Translations under genes and position numbers: made by a program
Shown here: piece by piece, positions 15,837-26,016 of the stretch
How the letters are laid out: the number at the start of each line of letters is the position of its first letter
Numbering within the stretch: position 1 is the stretch's first letter
NCBI RefSeq assembly: GCF_028198145.1
Contig: NZ_CP116338.1
Coordinates: 2,294,001-2,358,000 of the forward strand
Reading direction: 5' to 3'
Length of the DNA: 64,000 nt
Source of the DNA: Microbacterium sp. nov. GSS16
GTDB lineage: Bacteria; Actinomycetota; Actinomycetes; Actinomycetales; Microbacteriaceae
Notes under the pieces: generated by a model
Databases searched by the model: none
Told to the model about the DNA's origin: nothing
The model's input: only the letters and a program-made list of their open reading frames with translations

Positions 15837-17417
15837 ATGACGGGGCTCTCTCATCCGATCATCGCCCTGCGGCGCGTGCGCATCCTGCCGCGCTGGGTGC
15901 GGCACATAGACGCGCGCGCATCACATGCCGTCAATCACCATCGTCATCTGCCTCAGCTCGACCGCAGGCTGGCCCGGCTGTCGCACCGGGCGGACCGCAG
16001 CCGTCTGTGGTTCGAGATCGCCGCGGCGCTCTACCTGCTCGGCGGCAAGCCGCGCCGCGGCGCGGTGCGCGGGATCGCATCGCTGATCGTCGGCAGTGCG
16101 CTGGCGAACCTCGTCGGCAAGCAGATCTTCGGCGGTGACCGGCCGCTGCTCAAGGACGTCCCGGTGCCGCGACGCCTCACGCGGACGCCGACGTCCGGCT
16201 CGTTCCCCTCGGGTCACTCGGCATCGGCGGCGGCCTTCGTCACCGGCGTCGGCCTCGAGTCCGGCCGCTCGGGCGCCGTGCTGGCACCGCTCGGCGCCGC
16301 GGTGGCGTACTCGCGTCTGCACACCGGTGCGCACTGGCTCTCGGACGTGATCGGGGGAGCAGCGCTGGGCGCCGCCGTCGCAGTCTTGGGTCGGACACTG
16401 GTGCCGGCGCCCGCACGCATGGAGCCCGCGCACCTCGGTCCGGCGATCGCCCTCCCGGCGCTGCCGGAGGGCGAAGGCGCACTGATCTTCGTGAACGTCG
16501 CTTCGGGCATCGACCCGCTGCGCCCGGAGCCCCGCGGCTTCATCTCGCGAGAGCTTCCGCACGCCCGCATCCACGTTCTCGCGGAGGGCGAACGCATCGC
16601 GGAACTGGTGAGCGATGCTCTGTCCGGAGCCGACGCGCCCCGCGTCATCGGCGTTTGGGGCGGGGACGGCACCGTCGCCGCCGCCGCCGACGCCGCACGC
16701 GGGGCTCGCCTTCCGCTGCTGATCTTCCCGGGTGGGACGTTCAACCACTTCGCGCGCACGGCAGGCGCCGAGACGATCGACGATGCGGTGCAGGCGGTGC
16801 GCGACGGTGCGGGCCGGCGCGTGGACGTCGCTGAGCTGACGATCGACGACGGGCGGCCGGTGACCGTGATGAACGCGGCCTCGATCGGCGTGTATCCCGG
16901 TTTCGTCGCGCAACGCGAAGAGATGGAGTCGGCGCTGGGCAAACCGGTCGCCGCGCTGATCGCGGCGGTGCGGGTGCTGGCGCGGGCGCACACGCTGAAC
17001 GTGCGCGTCGACGGGCGCGCGGCGCGCGTCTGGTCGGTCGCGGTCGCCGCAGGGCAGAACTCATCGGCGTCGATGGTGCCGCTGCAGCGACGTCGCCTCG
17101 ACGACGGCGTTCTGGATGTGCGGGTGCTCCACGCGCGGGGCCGGATGCCGCGGCTGCGCGGACTCGTCGCGCTGGCGTTCGGCGTGCGGGCATCAGGGCT
17201 TCTCGATCGGGTGCCCGGGCGCGCCGCGCTCGCGACGATAGAGGCGTTCACCGCCGAGCAGGTGCGGATCGAGGCGCGCTCGTCGACGGGCGCGGCGGTG
17301 AACGTTGCGCACGACGGGGAGGTCTCCGTGCTCGAGCAGGGCAGCACGGTGGCGACGGTGCGGATCGTTCCCGGTGGATTGGACGTCTACGGGGCGCCTG
17401 CCACCGAGAGTGAATAG
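15837..17417 (+). CDS. PAP2 phosphatase - diacylglycerol/lipid kinase fusion
   Basis: A 526-residue two-domain protein. Residues about 30-190 are a PAP2-type membrane phosphatase with the three signature motifs KQIFGGDRP, PSGHS and SRLHTGAHWLSDV. Residues about 215-515 are a DAGK_cat lipid kinase with GGDGT near 280 and PGGTFNHFA near 300. One half can remove a phosphate from an isoprenoid or phosphatidate lipid; the other can phosphorylate a diacylglycerol-like lipid. The fusion is a recurrent actinobacterial architecture; the physiological substrate is unknown. ATG 15837 gives an N terminus with a short basic stretch. Confidence 0.85.
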   Translation: MTGLSHPIIALRRVRILPRWVRHIDARASHAVNHHRHLPQLDRRLARLSHRADRSRLWFEIAAALYLLGGKPRRGAVRGIASLIVGSALANLVGKQIFGGDRPLLKDVPVPRRLTRTPTSGSFPSGHSASAAAFVTGVGLESGRSGAVLAPLGAAVAYSRLHTGAHWLSDVIGGAALGAAVAVLGRTLVPAPARMEPAHLGPAIALPALPEGEGALIFVNVASGIDPLRPEPRGFISRELPHARIHVLAEGERIAELVSDALSGADAPRVIGVWGGDGTVAAAADAARGARLPLLIFPGGTFNHFARTAGAETIDDAVQAVRDGAGRRVDVAELTIDDGRPVTVMNAASIGVYPGFVAQREEMESALGKPVAALIAAVRVLARAHTLNVRVDGRAARVWSVAVAAGQNSSASMVPLQRRRLDDGVLDVRVLHARGRMPRLRGLVALAFGVRASGLLDRVPGRAALATIEAFTAEQVRIEARSSTGAAVNVAHDGEVSVLEQGSTVATVRIVPGGLDVYGAPATESE

Positions 17418-17501
17418 CAGAGGTTCGGTGATCTCGGAAAATGCCGTTGACCTGGTGATACTCGACCGGTCAATGTCGGTGGCCCGGTGTTCAATGGAGG
17501 T

Positions 17502-17815
17502 ATGGAAACCACCGCAGCCGTGTTCGATGGCAGGCCGACGCAGTTCTGGCGGACACGGGGAGGGGTGTTTCGGACGGGGTCTCGGATGCCACGCCACCGG
17601 CGATCGCTGAGGATCTGAAGGTGCTCGCACAGGCGATTGCGATGCGGCTGGATCCGGACGGTTCCTCGCCGAGATCCAACGCGTCCTCACCGACGAGGGC
17701 CGCATCGCCGGGATTGTGGTGAGCGACCGGGTTTTGACCGCCTACCAGCGGCGGGTCCGGAGCGACGATGGCGCACTCCAAGGCTCAGTGTCGAGCGCGC
17801 TCTGCAGCGAGAGTG
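17502..17815 (+). pseudogene. Decayed gene relic (5' part, frameshifted), identity uncertain
   Basis: The 548-bp interval 17418-17965 has no intact gene. It holds an ATG at 17502 followed by METTAAVFD, then a frame change to ADAVLADTGRGVSDG (from 17534) and AEDLKVLAQAIAMRLDPDG, then another change to FLAEIQRVLTDEGRIAG and VVSDRVLTAYQRRVRSDDG. Each piece reads like real protein and they follow in order, which suggests a truncated, frameshifted gene. The start recalls the DUF222/HNH-endonuclease genes common in Microbacteriaceae, but that is only a guess. Confidence 0.35.
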
Positions 17816-17866
17816 ACGTCATAGGTTCACCGCTCGCGAGAGAGGTGCGGAATCGTCGGACCTGAC

Positions 17867-17880
17867 ATAATGTGCATTAT
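17867..17880. promoter_or_regulatory. AT-rich palindrome, candidate operator
   Basis: ATAATGTGCATTAT is a 14-bp inverted repeat (ATAATG/CATTAT around TG) in otherwise GC-rich DNA, 86 bp before the methyltransferase start. It looks like a repressor operator; the regulator is not identified. Confidence 0.4.
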
Positions 17881-17952
17881 CGGTTATTGCTGCATCGTGC
17901 GCTGAGGCGAGTCGTGAGCGGGCGACCTCTGTGGTGCCGTGTCCGTCTCGGA

Positions 17953-17958
17953 TATGCT
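17953..17958 (+). promoter_or_regulatory. -10 box (TATGCT) of methyltransferase gene 17966
   Basis: TATGCT ends 7 nt before GTG 17966. It points to that GTG as the true, leaderless start rather than GTG 17939 or ATG 17954. Confidence 0.5.
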
Positions 17959-17965
17959 CGCCTGC

Positions 17966-18814
17966 GTGAACGGGAGCAACGTCAGCATCGATTGGGAATC
18001 CGCGCGGCGAGCCAATCACGACAACTGGAACGACCGCGTGCCGCTGCATGAAGCCGCGTACGGACTCGACAGATACGACGATCCGTCCCACCTGAGCGAT
18101 GTCGTCTGCGACGACCTGCCGGTGCTCGAGCGCTTCCTGCCTCAGCAGCGTCTGGCAGGTCTGGATCTCTGCCATCTGCAGTGCCACATCGGCACGGACA
18201 CCGTATCGCTGGCGCGGGCCGGTGCGAATGTGACCGGAGTCGACTTCTCCGGGCCGGCGCTGAGGGTGGCCGCCGGCCTCGCTGCGCGTGCGGGCGTGCA
18301 GGCGCGCTGGGTCGAGACCGATGTGCTGGATGCACGTCGCGCCGTCGACAGAGAGTTCGACGTCGTCTACACCAGCATCGGAACGATCACCTGGCTCGAA
18401 GACCTGAACCGCTGGGCTGAGCAGATCCACGGTCTGCTGCGACCCGGCGGGATCTTCTACATCCGAGACGGGCATCCCGCTCTGTACGCCCTCGACGAGG
18501 AAGCCCCCGATCTGACCACGCGGTATCCGTACTTCGGCGACGGTCGCGCTCAACTGTGGGACGACGCCTCGACCTACGTCGGAGACGGCGCGGTCGAGCA
18601 CTCGCGCACATACGAGTGGCCGCACCCGCTCTCGGAGATCATCGGCGTGCTGCTGGCGAACGGGATGCGGCTGCTGCACTTCGATGAGGGCCGCACGCTC
18701 CCCTGGCAGTTCAGCCCCCGCATGGTCGAGGTCCCCGGTGGATACGCCTGGCCGGAGTCCGAGCGCGATCTCATCCCGTGCACGTACACGATCGTCGCCC
18801 AGCGCGACTCATGA
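17966..18814 (+). CDS. SAM-dependent methyltransferase
   Basis: A class I methyltransferase of about 282 residues. The SAM site is degenerate: GLDLCHLQCHIGTDTVSLAR takes the place of the usual E/DxGxGxG loop, then ANVTGVDFSGPAL supplies the acidic ribose-binding residue, and FDVVYTSIGTITWLEDL is motif IV. LLRPGGIFYIRDGHP is the post-motif strand. The CHLQCHIGTDT pattern marks a common actinobacterial family of unassigned substrate. The start is GTG 17966 from promoter position. The 3' end overlaps the convergent second methyltransferase gene by 6 nt. Confidence 0.8.
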   Translation: MNGSNVSIDWESARRANHDNWNDRVPLHEAAYGLDRYDDPSHLSDVVCDDLPVLERFLPQQRLAGLDLCHLQCHIGTDTVSLARAGANVTGVDFSGPALRVAAGLAARAGVQARWVETDVLDARRAVDREFDVVYTSIGTITWLEDLNRWAEQIHGLLRPGGIFYIRDGHPALYALDEEAPDLTTRYPYFGDGRAQLWDDASTYVGDGAVEHSRTYEWPHPLSEIIGVLLANGMRLLHFDEGRTLPWQFSPRMVEVPGGYAWPESERDLIPCTYTIVAQRDS

Positions 18815-19599
18815 CCGAACGCGCGCGACCGCGATGAGGTGCGCGCTCATGTCGCGCACACCGGGAACAGAGGCCGCAGCGCGGGCCACCGTCAGCGCTG
18901 CCTGCACGAGCTCCTCCCCTGCCCCCTCCAGCGACTCCAGCAGCGAACCGGCGGGACCCTCCACGCCTAGCACCGCCTCGACCTCCAGTCCGGCTGAGCG
19001 CACCTCCTCGTCCAGCTCTTCGGCAGTGTGGAAGTGACCTGCGGGGAACCGCATCCCGGCGGTGGGCTCTCCCCTTGCTGCCACCGCGACCCACTCATCG
19101 GGATATGGGTCGGGGATGCCGCGGGCCAGAGTCGTCTTCCCGAATGCGATGAATCGCGAGAGCCCCGCCGCGAAGATCAGACCATCGGGGCGCACGACGC
19201 GCGCCGCCTCGCGCAGCGCGAGCTGGCGGTCTTCACGAGCGGCGAGGTGGTACAGGGGCCCGAGCACGAGCGCCGCGTCGAACTCGGCATCCTGGAACGG
19301 CAGAGCGCGGGCGTCGCCGATCCGGGCGCTCAGGCCGGCGGCCCGAGCCTGATCGACGTGCCGCGGCACGGGGTCGATCACCTCCACCTCGAAGCCGGCG
19401 GACTGCAATGCCCGCGCGTGCACACCGGCGCCGCCGCCGATGTCCAGCACGCGCCCGGCGGAGACGCTCTCGAGGATGATCTCCTGCGTGCGCGCGAACT
19501 CGACAGGGCCCTGTGCAGACCTGGTCGTAAGGCGCGCCCCTTCATCGAACAGCTCGCCGTAGTAGCTCAGGATGCGGGCGTCGATGGATTCCTGCGCCG

Positions 19600-19603
<4 letters not shown>
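18809..19603 (-). CDS. SAM-dependent methyltransferase (UbiE/Methyltransf_11 type)
   Basis: A 264-residue class I methyltransferase. VLDIGGGAGVHARAL is the SAM loop (residues about 52-66), EVEVIDPVPRHVDQA the acidic second strand, IGDARALPFQDAEFDAALVL motif II-IV, and LREAARVVRPDGLIFAA the strand after helix E. The acceptor substrate is unknown. Its ATG overlaps the stop of the UvrA-like gene by 4 nt (ATGA), so the two are translated together, which suggests a joint task such as self-protection or nucleic-acid or drug modification. That link is inference. Confidence 0.82.
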
Positions 19604-21951
<2,348 letters not shown>

Positions 21952-21998
21952 GGTGCTTCCTTCGGTCTGGTGGAATCGGATGCCGGGCTTCGCACTCG

Positions 21999-22100
21999 TC
22001 AGGCGATGGCCTGATTGATACGGACGAAGTTACCGGCAGGATCGCGGACTGCACCAGGATGCTGGGGATCCAGATGATAGCGCCACCCGGCGCAGTCTGA
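21999..22100 (-). pseudogene. C-terminal remnant of a glyoxalase/VOC-family gene
   Basis: In the 252-bp gap before the HdeD-like gene the minus strand reads LDPQHPGAVRDPAGNF followed by VRINQAIA and a TGA at 21999-22001. This is the usual C-terminal motif of VOC/glyoxalase-fold proteins. The frame is broken by a stop within about 30 codons upstream and no N-terminal part exists. The end at 22100 is approximate. Confidence 0.4.
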
Positions 22101-22203
22101 TCACCTCGCCGAGCCGATAGGAGTCCTCATCAACCGGTCGCACATCCTGATCCTGGCATCCGATAGCGTGTGCCGCACAGCGTCCGCTCACGAAAGGATC
22201 ATC

Positions 22204-22788
22204 ATGGCCCGACAATTCATCGCAGAGCCCGGCTTCCTGCGCTCCGTGCGGATCTTCCTCGGCATCGCCGGCGCGATCACGCTGATCGCCGGCATCGTGC
22301 TTCTCATCTGGCCTGCCAAGTCGGCGGTGATCGTCACCGGGATCTTCGCCAGCTACCTCATCGTCAGCGGGCTCGTCTACCTCGGCCTGGGAGTCTTCTC
22401 GGGCCGAGGCGGCGGGTGGGTGCGGGCGGGCCACATCGTGCTCGGTCTTCTCTTCATCGCCACGGGCGTCATCGCGTTCGCCAATCTCGGTGCCGCGACC
22501 GTCACGCTCGCGATCATCGTGGCGATCTTCATCGGCGTCAGCTGGATCGCCGACGGCGTCGTCGCGCTGAGCCTGATGGGACACGACGCGTCGAAGGTGT
22601 GGACGCTGCTCTACGCGCTGCTCGGCATCGTCGCAGGCATCGTGGTGCTGCTGTCGCCGCTGTATGCGGCGACGGTGCTCTGGATCATCCTCGGCATCTC
22701 GCTGGTCGCGCTGGGCGTCGTGCAGCTGGTTCGAGCCTTCGCACTCAAAGACGTCGGCACCGCGCCGATCGCCGACCCCGCGATCTGA
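22204..22788 (+). CDS. HdeD-family (DUF308) membrane protein
   Basis: A 194-residue protein made almost entirely of six hydrophobic helices, in the HdeD/DUF308 pattern of paired helices (FLGIAGAITLIAGIVLLIWP, then AIIVAIFIGVSWIADGVV). HdeD proteins are linked to acid or general stress in enteric bacteria; the function in actinobacteria is not established. ATG 22204 follows GAAAGGATCATC and fits an N terminus just before the first helix. It stands alone and is followed by a strong terminator. Confidence 0.78.
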   Translation: MARQFIAEPGFLRSVRIFLGIAGAITLIAGIVLLIWPAKSAVIVTGIFASYLIVSGLVYLGLGVFSGRGGGWVRAGHIVLGLLFIATGVIAFANLGAATVTLAIIVAIFIGVSWIADGVVALSLMGHDASKVWTLLYALLGIVAGIVVLLSPLYAATVLWIILGISLVALGVVQLVRAFALKDVGTAPIADPAI

Positions 22789-22797
22789 CGCCGAACG

Positions 22798-22838
22798 GTG
22801 AAGGAGGAGGCGACCGTGCGGGTCACCTCCTCCTTCAC
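22798..22838. terminator. Bidirectional terminator after HdeD-like gene
   Basis: A 13-bp stem (22798-22810 with 22826-22838) continues with an inner GACC/GGTC pairing. It lies between two convergent genes and can serve both. Confidence 0.8.
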
Positions 22839-22845
22839 GCCATGA

Positions 22846-23610
22846 TCATTCGGCGACGAAGTCCGACGTGTCGCCCACCAGGCGGGTGTTGTCGGCCGGT
22901 ACCGGATCCACAGCTGCCCTGGCCACCTCAGCGGCGAACTCCGAGACGTTGTAGAGCTTGCCGGCCGACTCGCGGCGGCCGGCGATCGCGCCCGGATTGG
23001 CGCGCTCGAGCAGAGTGGCCGTGATGGTGCCCTCGATCATGTCGCCCGAGACGACGGTGAATCCGATCCCCTTCTCAGCGAGTCCGGGGATGAGCTCGCG
23101 CAGGGCGTCCTCGCCCGCCCGCTTCGAGCGGGCGACCGGCTCGTACTCGGGCATGGTCGGGGTGGTGCGGATGAAGTGCGCCTGGTGACTGGTGACGAAG
23201 ACCACCCTGGCCTCGTCGCTCAGCAGCGGCTCAGCGGTCTGCAGCACGTTCACCTGCGCGTCGCGGTTGAGCTTCAGGGCGTAGTCCTCGGCCATGCCCG
23301 ACTCCATGCCGCCGGACGCGTTGAGCACGAGAACGTCGAGGCGCCCGAACTCCTCGCGCACCCGATCGAACATCGCCGACACCGAGTCGGGATCGGTGAG
23401 ATCGGCGCCGACGACCAGAGCGCGTCGGCCGAGGGCGCGCAGCTCGTTCGCGAGCTTCTCGGCGCGGGGCGCCTTGTTGCGGAAGTTGATGACGACGTCG
23501 GCGCCCGCTTCGGCGAAGTAGCGGACAGTGTCGGCGCCGATGCCTCGCGACGATCCGGTGACGAGAGCCACCTTGCCGTCGAGGGATCCGGCGGGAAGGA
23601 CCTGGGTCAT
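22846..23610 (-). CDS. Short-chain dehydrogenase/reductase with displaced active-site Tyr
   Basis: A 254-residue Rossmann-fold SDR. The dinucleotide loop is TGSSRGIG (residues about 19-26), Arg in NFRNK suggests NADP(H), and LNASGG replaces the usual NNAG. The catalytic region reads VTSHQAHF then EYEPVARSKRAGE: Lys follows Ser as usual, but the expected Tyr four positions before Lys is Val and the only Tyr is seven before. Either the spacing is altered or catalysis differs. ATG 23610 has GAGGAG 5 nt upstream. The substrate is unknown. Confidence 0.8.
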   Translation of the reverse strand: MTQVLPAGSLDGKVALVTGSSRGIGADTVRYFAEAGADVVINFRNKAPRAEKLANELRALGRRALVVGADLTDPDSVSAMFDRVREEFGRLDVLVLNASGGMESGMAEDYALKLNRDAQVNVLQTAEPLLSDEARVVFVTSHQAHFIRTTPTMPEYEPVARSKRAGEDALRELIPGLAEKGIGFTVVSGDMIEGTITATLLERANPGAIAGRRESAGKLYNVSEFAAEVARAAVDPVPADNTRLVGDTSDFVAE

Positions 23611-23700
23611 CTCTGCTCCTCGGGATGCGCGCGATCGCCCGGATGGCGACATCCCACCCTACAACGGCGGCCCGTCAGGGCCCGGGCCCTGGCCCCGTGG

Positions 23701-23706
23701 TAGGTT
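23701..23706 (+). promoter_or_regulatory. Probable -10 box (TAGGTT) of the NfeD-stomatin-GDPD operon
   Basis: TAGGTT lies 17 nt before ATG 23724, leaving a short leader that contains the AGGAGGG ribosome site. Confidence 0.45.
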
Positions 23707-23723
23707 GACGCTCAGGAGGGCGC

Positions 23724-24197
23724 ATGGACGGTCTGGCGACATTCTTAGCCGACATCGGGCAGTGGGCGTGGATCGCCTGGCTGGTGCTCATCGCTCTGTT
23801 CCTGGTGATCGAGATGCTCACCCTCGACTTCACCTTCCTCATGCTGTCGTTCGGCGGTCTGCTCGGTCTGGTGGCCGGGCTCCTGGGCCTGCCGTGGTGG
23901 GCGCAGCTGATCGTCGCCGCCGTCGCGGCGGCGATGTTCATCTTCTTCCTCCGCCCTCCCCTGCTGCACCGCCTGCGGCGCGGCGAGGATCCGGCGAAGT
24001 CGAATGTCGACGCACTCAAGGGCCTGTACGGCACCGCGCTGCTCGACATCACCCAGATCACCGGTCAGGTCAAGCTCAGCAACGGCGACATCTGGACCGC
24101 GCGCAGCGCCGACGGCTCACCCATCATCACCGGCACGCGCATCGCGGTGGTCGACATCAGCGGCGCCACCGCCATCGTCCGTCCCGTCATCGAATAG
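23724..24197 (+). CDS. NfeD-family membrane protein
   Basis: A 157-residue short NfeD protein. Two or three hydrophobic helices occupy residues about 12-75 (LVLIALFLVIEMLTLDFTFL, then LIVAAVAAAMFIFFL), followed by a cytosolic OB-fold domain of about 60 residues (LYGTALLDITQITGQVKLSN, ISGATAIVRPV). NfeD proteins pair with stomatin/SPFH proteins in membrane microdomains and quality control, and the stomatin gene follows 4 nt downstream. AGGAGGG precedes ATG 23724. Confidence 0.85.
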   Translation: MDGLATFLADIGQWAWIAWLVLIALFLVIEMLTLDFTFLMLSFGGLLGLVAGLLGLPWWAQLIVAAVAAAMFIFFLRPPLLHRLRRGEDPAKSNVDALKGLYGTALLDITQITGQVKLSNGDIWTARSADGSPIITGTRIAVVDISGATAIVRPVIE

Positions 24198-24201
24198 GAG
24201 C

Positions 24202-25131
24202 ATGATGAACGACGTCTCGTTCATTCCGACCGCCATCGCGTGGATCCTCGCCATCGCCGTCATCATCTTCGTGCTGGTCACGATCGCCCGCGCGATCCGG
24301 ATCATCCCGCAGGCGACAGCCGGCGTGGTCGAGCGCCTCGGCCGGTACCACAAGACCCTGCAGCCCGGACTGAATCTCCTCGTGCCGTTCATCGACCGGC
24401 TCCGTCCGCTCATCGACATGCGCGAGCAGGTCGTCTCGTTCCCGCCGCAGCCGGTCATCACCGAAGACAACCTGGTGGTGTCGATCGACACCGTCGTCTA
24501 TTTCCAGGTGACCGATGCCCGCGCTGCGACCTACGAGATCGCGAACTACCTCGGCGCAGTCGAGCAGCTCACGACGACGACTCTGCGAAACGTCGTCGGC
24601 GGTCTGAACCTCGAGGAGGCGCTCACCAGCCGCGACGAGATCAACGGCCAGCTGCGGGTCGTGCTCGACGAGGCGACCGGGAAGTGGGGCATCCGCGTCT
24701 CGCGCGTCGAGCTGAAGGCGATCGACCCGCCCGTCTCGATCCAGGACTCGATGGAGAAGCAGATGCGCGCGGAGCGCGACCGGCGTGCCGCGATCCTCAC
24801 CGCCGAGGGATCGAAGCAGTCGCAGATCCTCGAGGCCGAGGGGCAGCGGCAGGCCGCGATCCTCAAGGCCGAGGGCGACAAGCAGGCCGCCGTGCTGCGC
24901 GCCCAGGGTGAGGCCGAGGCGATCCAGAACGTGTTCGGCGCGATCCACCAGGGGCGGCCGGACGACAAGCTGCTCGCCTATCAGTACCTGCAGATGCTTC
25001 CGAAGATCAGCGAGAGCGAGTCGAGCAAGCTCTGGATCATCCCGAGCGAGCTGACCGAGGCCCTCAAGGGCATCGGATCGGCGTTCACCCCGCGCGGCGA
25101 CGGCACCGGCGAACCACCACGCAGCGCGTGA
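24202..25131 (+). CDS. Stomatin/prohibitin-like SPFH protein
   Basis: A 309-residue SPFH-domain protein. One N-terminal helix (IAWILAIAVIIFVLVTIARA) anchors it; the band-7 domain follows (VVERLGRYHKTLQPGLNLLV, DMREQVVSFPPQPVITEDN, VDTVVYFQVTD). An Ala/Glu/Gln-rich coiled coil with repeated EGSKQSQILEAEGQRQAAIL-type heptads covers about 190-235. It probably oligomerises at the inner membrane with NfeD. Two ATGs (24202, 24205) are possible; the AGGAG site is 1 or 4 nt upstream, so the second may be used. The stop overlaps the GDPD start. Confidence 0.9.
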   Translation: MMNDVSFIPTAIAWILAIAVIIFVLVTIARAIRIIPQATAGVVERLGRYHKTLQPGLNLLVPFIDRLRPLIDMREQVVSFPPQPVITEDNLVVSIDTVVYFQVTDARAATYEIANYLGAVEQLTTTTLRNVVGGLNLEEALTSRDEINGQLRVVLDEATGKWGIRVSRVELKAIDPPVSIQDSMEKQMRAERDRRAAILTAEGSKQSQILEAEGQRQAAILKAEGDKQAAVLRAQGEAEAIQNVFGAIHQGRPDDKLLAYQYLQMLPKISESESSKLWIIPSELTEALKGIGSAFTPRGDGTGEPPRSA

Positions 25132-25898
25132 CGCATCCGTTCCTCTCCGGCAGCGGGCGCCCGCGGGTCTTCGCCCATCGAGGGCTCGTCGTCTCCGAAG
25201 GCGACCAGACGACAGTCTGGGAGAACACGGCTGCGGCTTTCGCGGCAGCGCACGCGGCCGGTGCGGAGTACATCGAGACCGACTGCCGAGTCACGGCAGA
25301 CGGTGACGTCGTGCTGTTCCACGACGAGACGCTGCAGCGCATCGCGGGCGATCCCCGCGCCGTGAGCTCGGTGCGCACGAGAGAGCTGGAGCGGCTGTTC
25401 TCCGGGCACGGCGGGCTGCTCACGGTGGCGGACGCCCTCGACGCCTTCCCCGACTCCCGGTTCAACATCGACGTGAAGACGGCTGAGGCATCCGTGCCAC
25501 TCGGCGCCGTGCTCGCGCCGCACGCGGATCGCGTGCTGGTGACCAGCTTCTCCGATCGCAGCCGTCTCACCGCGCTGCGTGCGACCGTCGACGCCGGGGC
25601 GGAGATCAGACCCGCCACGTCGGGCGGCCGCTCGGTGATCGCTCGTCTGCGCGCACTCTCGGCCGCCCGCCTCTCCCCCGCCCGGGCGCTCCGAGACGTC
25701 GACGCCGTGCAGATCCCGGAGGCTCATCGCGGCATCCGCCTCTTCACTCCCTCTCTGCTGCGGGCCGCGCGCAGCAACGGAGTCGAGGTGCACGTCTGGA
25801 CGATCAACGACCCGAACGACATGATGCGACTGGTCGCCGACGGCGCCGACGGGATCGTGACCGATCGCGCCGACATCGCGGTGGACGCCCTCTGCTGA
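25128..25898 (+). CDS. Glycerophosphodiester phosphodiesterase
   Basis: A 256-residue GDPD TIM-barrel enzyme that hydrolyses glycerophosphodiesters to glycerol 3-phosphate and an alcohol. Signature residues are FAHRG (catalytic His), WENTAAAF, the metal site IETDCRVTADGD, the second His in LFHDETLQR and Lys in NIDVKT. No signal peptide is present, so a cytosolic enzyme is expected. GTG 25128 overlaps the stomatin stop by 4 nt. The membrane-linked operon context (NfeD-stomatin) suggests phospholipid turnover. Confidence 0.88.
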   Translation: MTHPFLSGSGRPRVFAHRGLVVSEGDQTTVWENTAAAFAAAHAAGAEYIETDCRVTADGDVVLFHDETLQRIAGDPRAVSSVRTRELERLFSGHGGLLTVADALDAFPDSRFNIDVKTAEASVPLGAVLAPHADRVLVTSFSDRSRLTALRATVDAGAEIRPATSGGRSVIARLRALSAARLSPARALRDVDAVQIPEAHRGIRLFTPSLLRAARSNGVEVHVWTINDPNDMMRLVADGADGIVTDRADIAVDALC

Positions 25899-25961
25899 TC
25901 GGTCGCTGCCCGCGCACGCCCTGGGATTCCGCTGTGAGTTCCCACGTGTTCTCGCCGCTGT

Positions 25962-25987
25962 GGATGAACCGCACAGGCGCGAGCGTT
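25962..25987 (+). promoter_or_regulatory. Candidate SigR/SigH-type promoter of rbpA
   Basis: GGATG (25962-25966), 18 nt, then GTT (25985-25987). This is one transposition away from the oxidative-stress sigma consensus GGAAT-N18-GTT, and lies 29 nt upstream of rbpA, a gene known to be SigR-controlled in Streptomyces. Confidence 0.45.
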
Positions 25988-26016
25988 ATACCTGACAGCG
26001 ACGAGAGGACCACACA

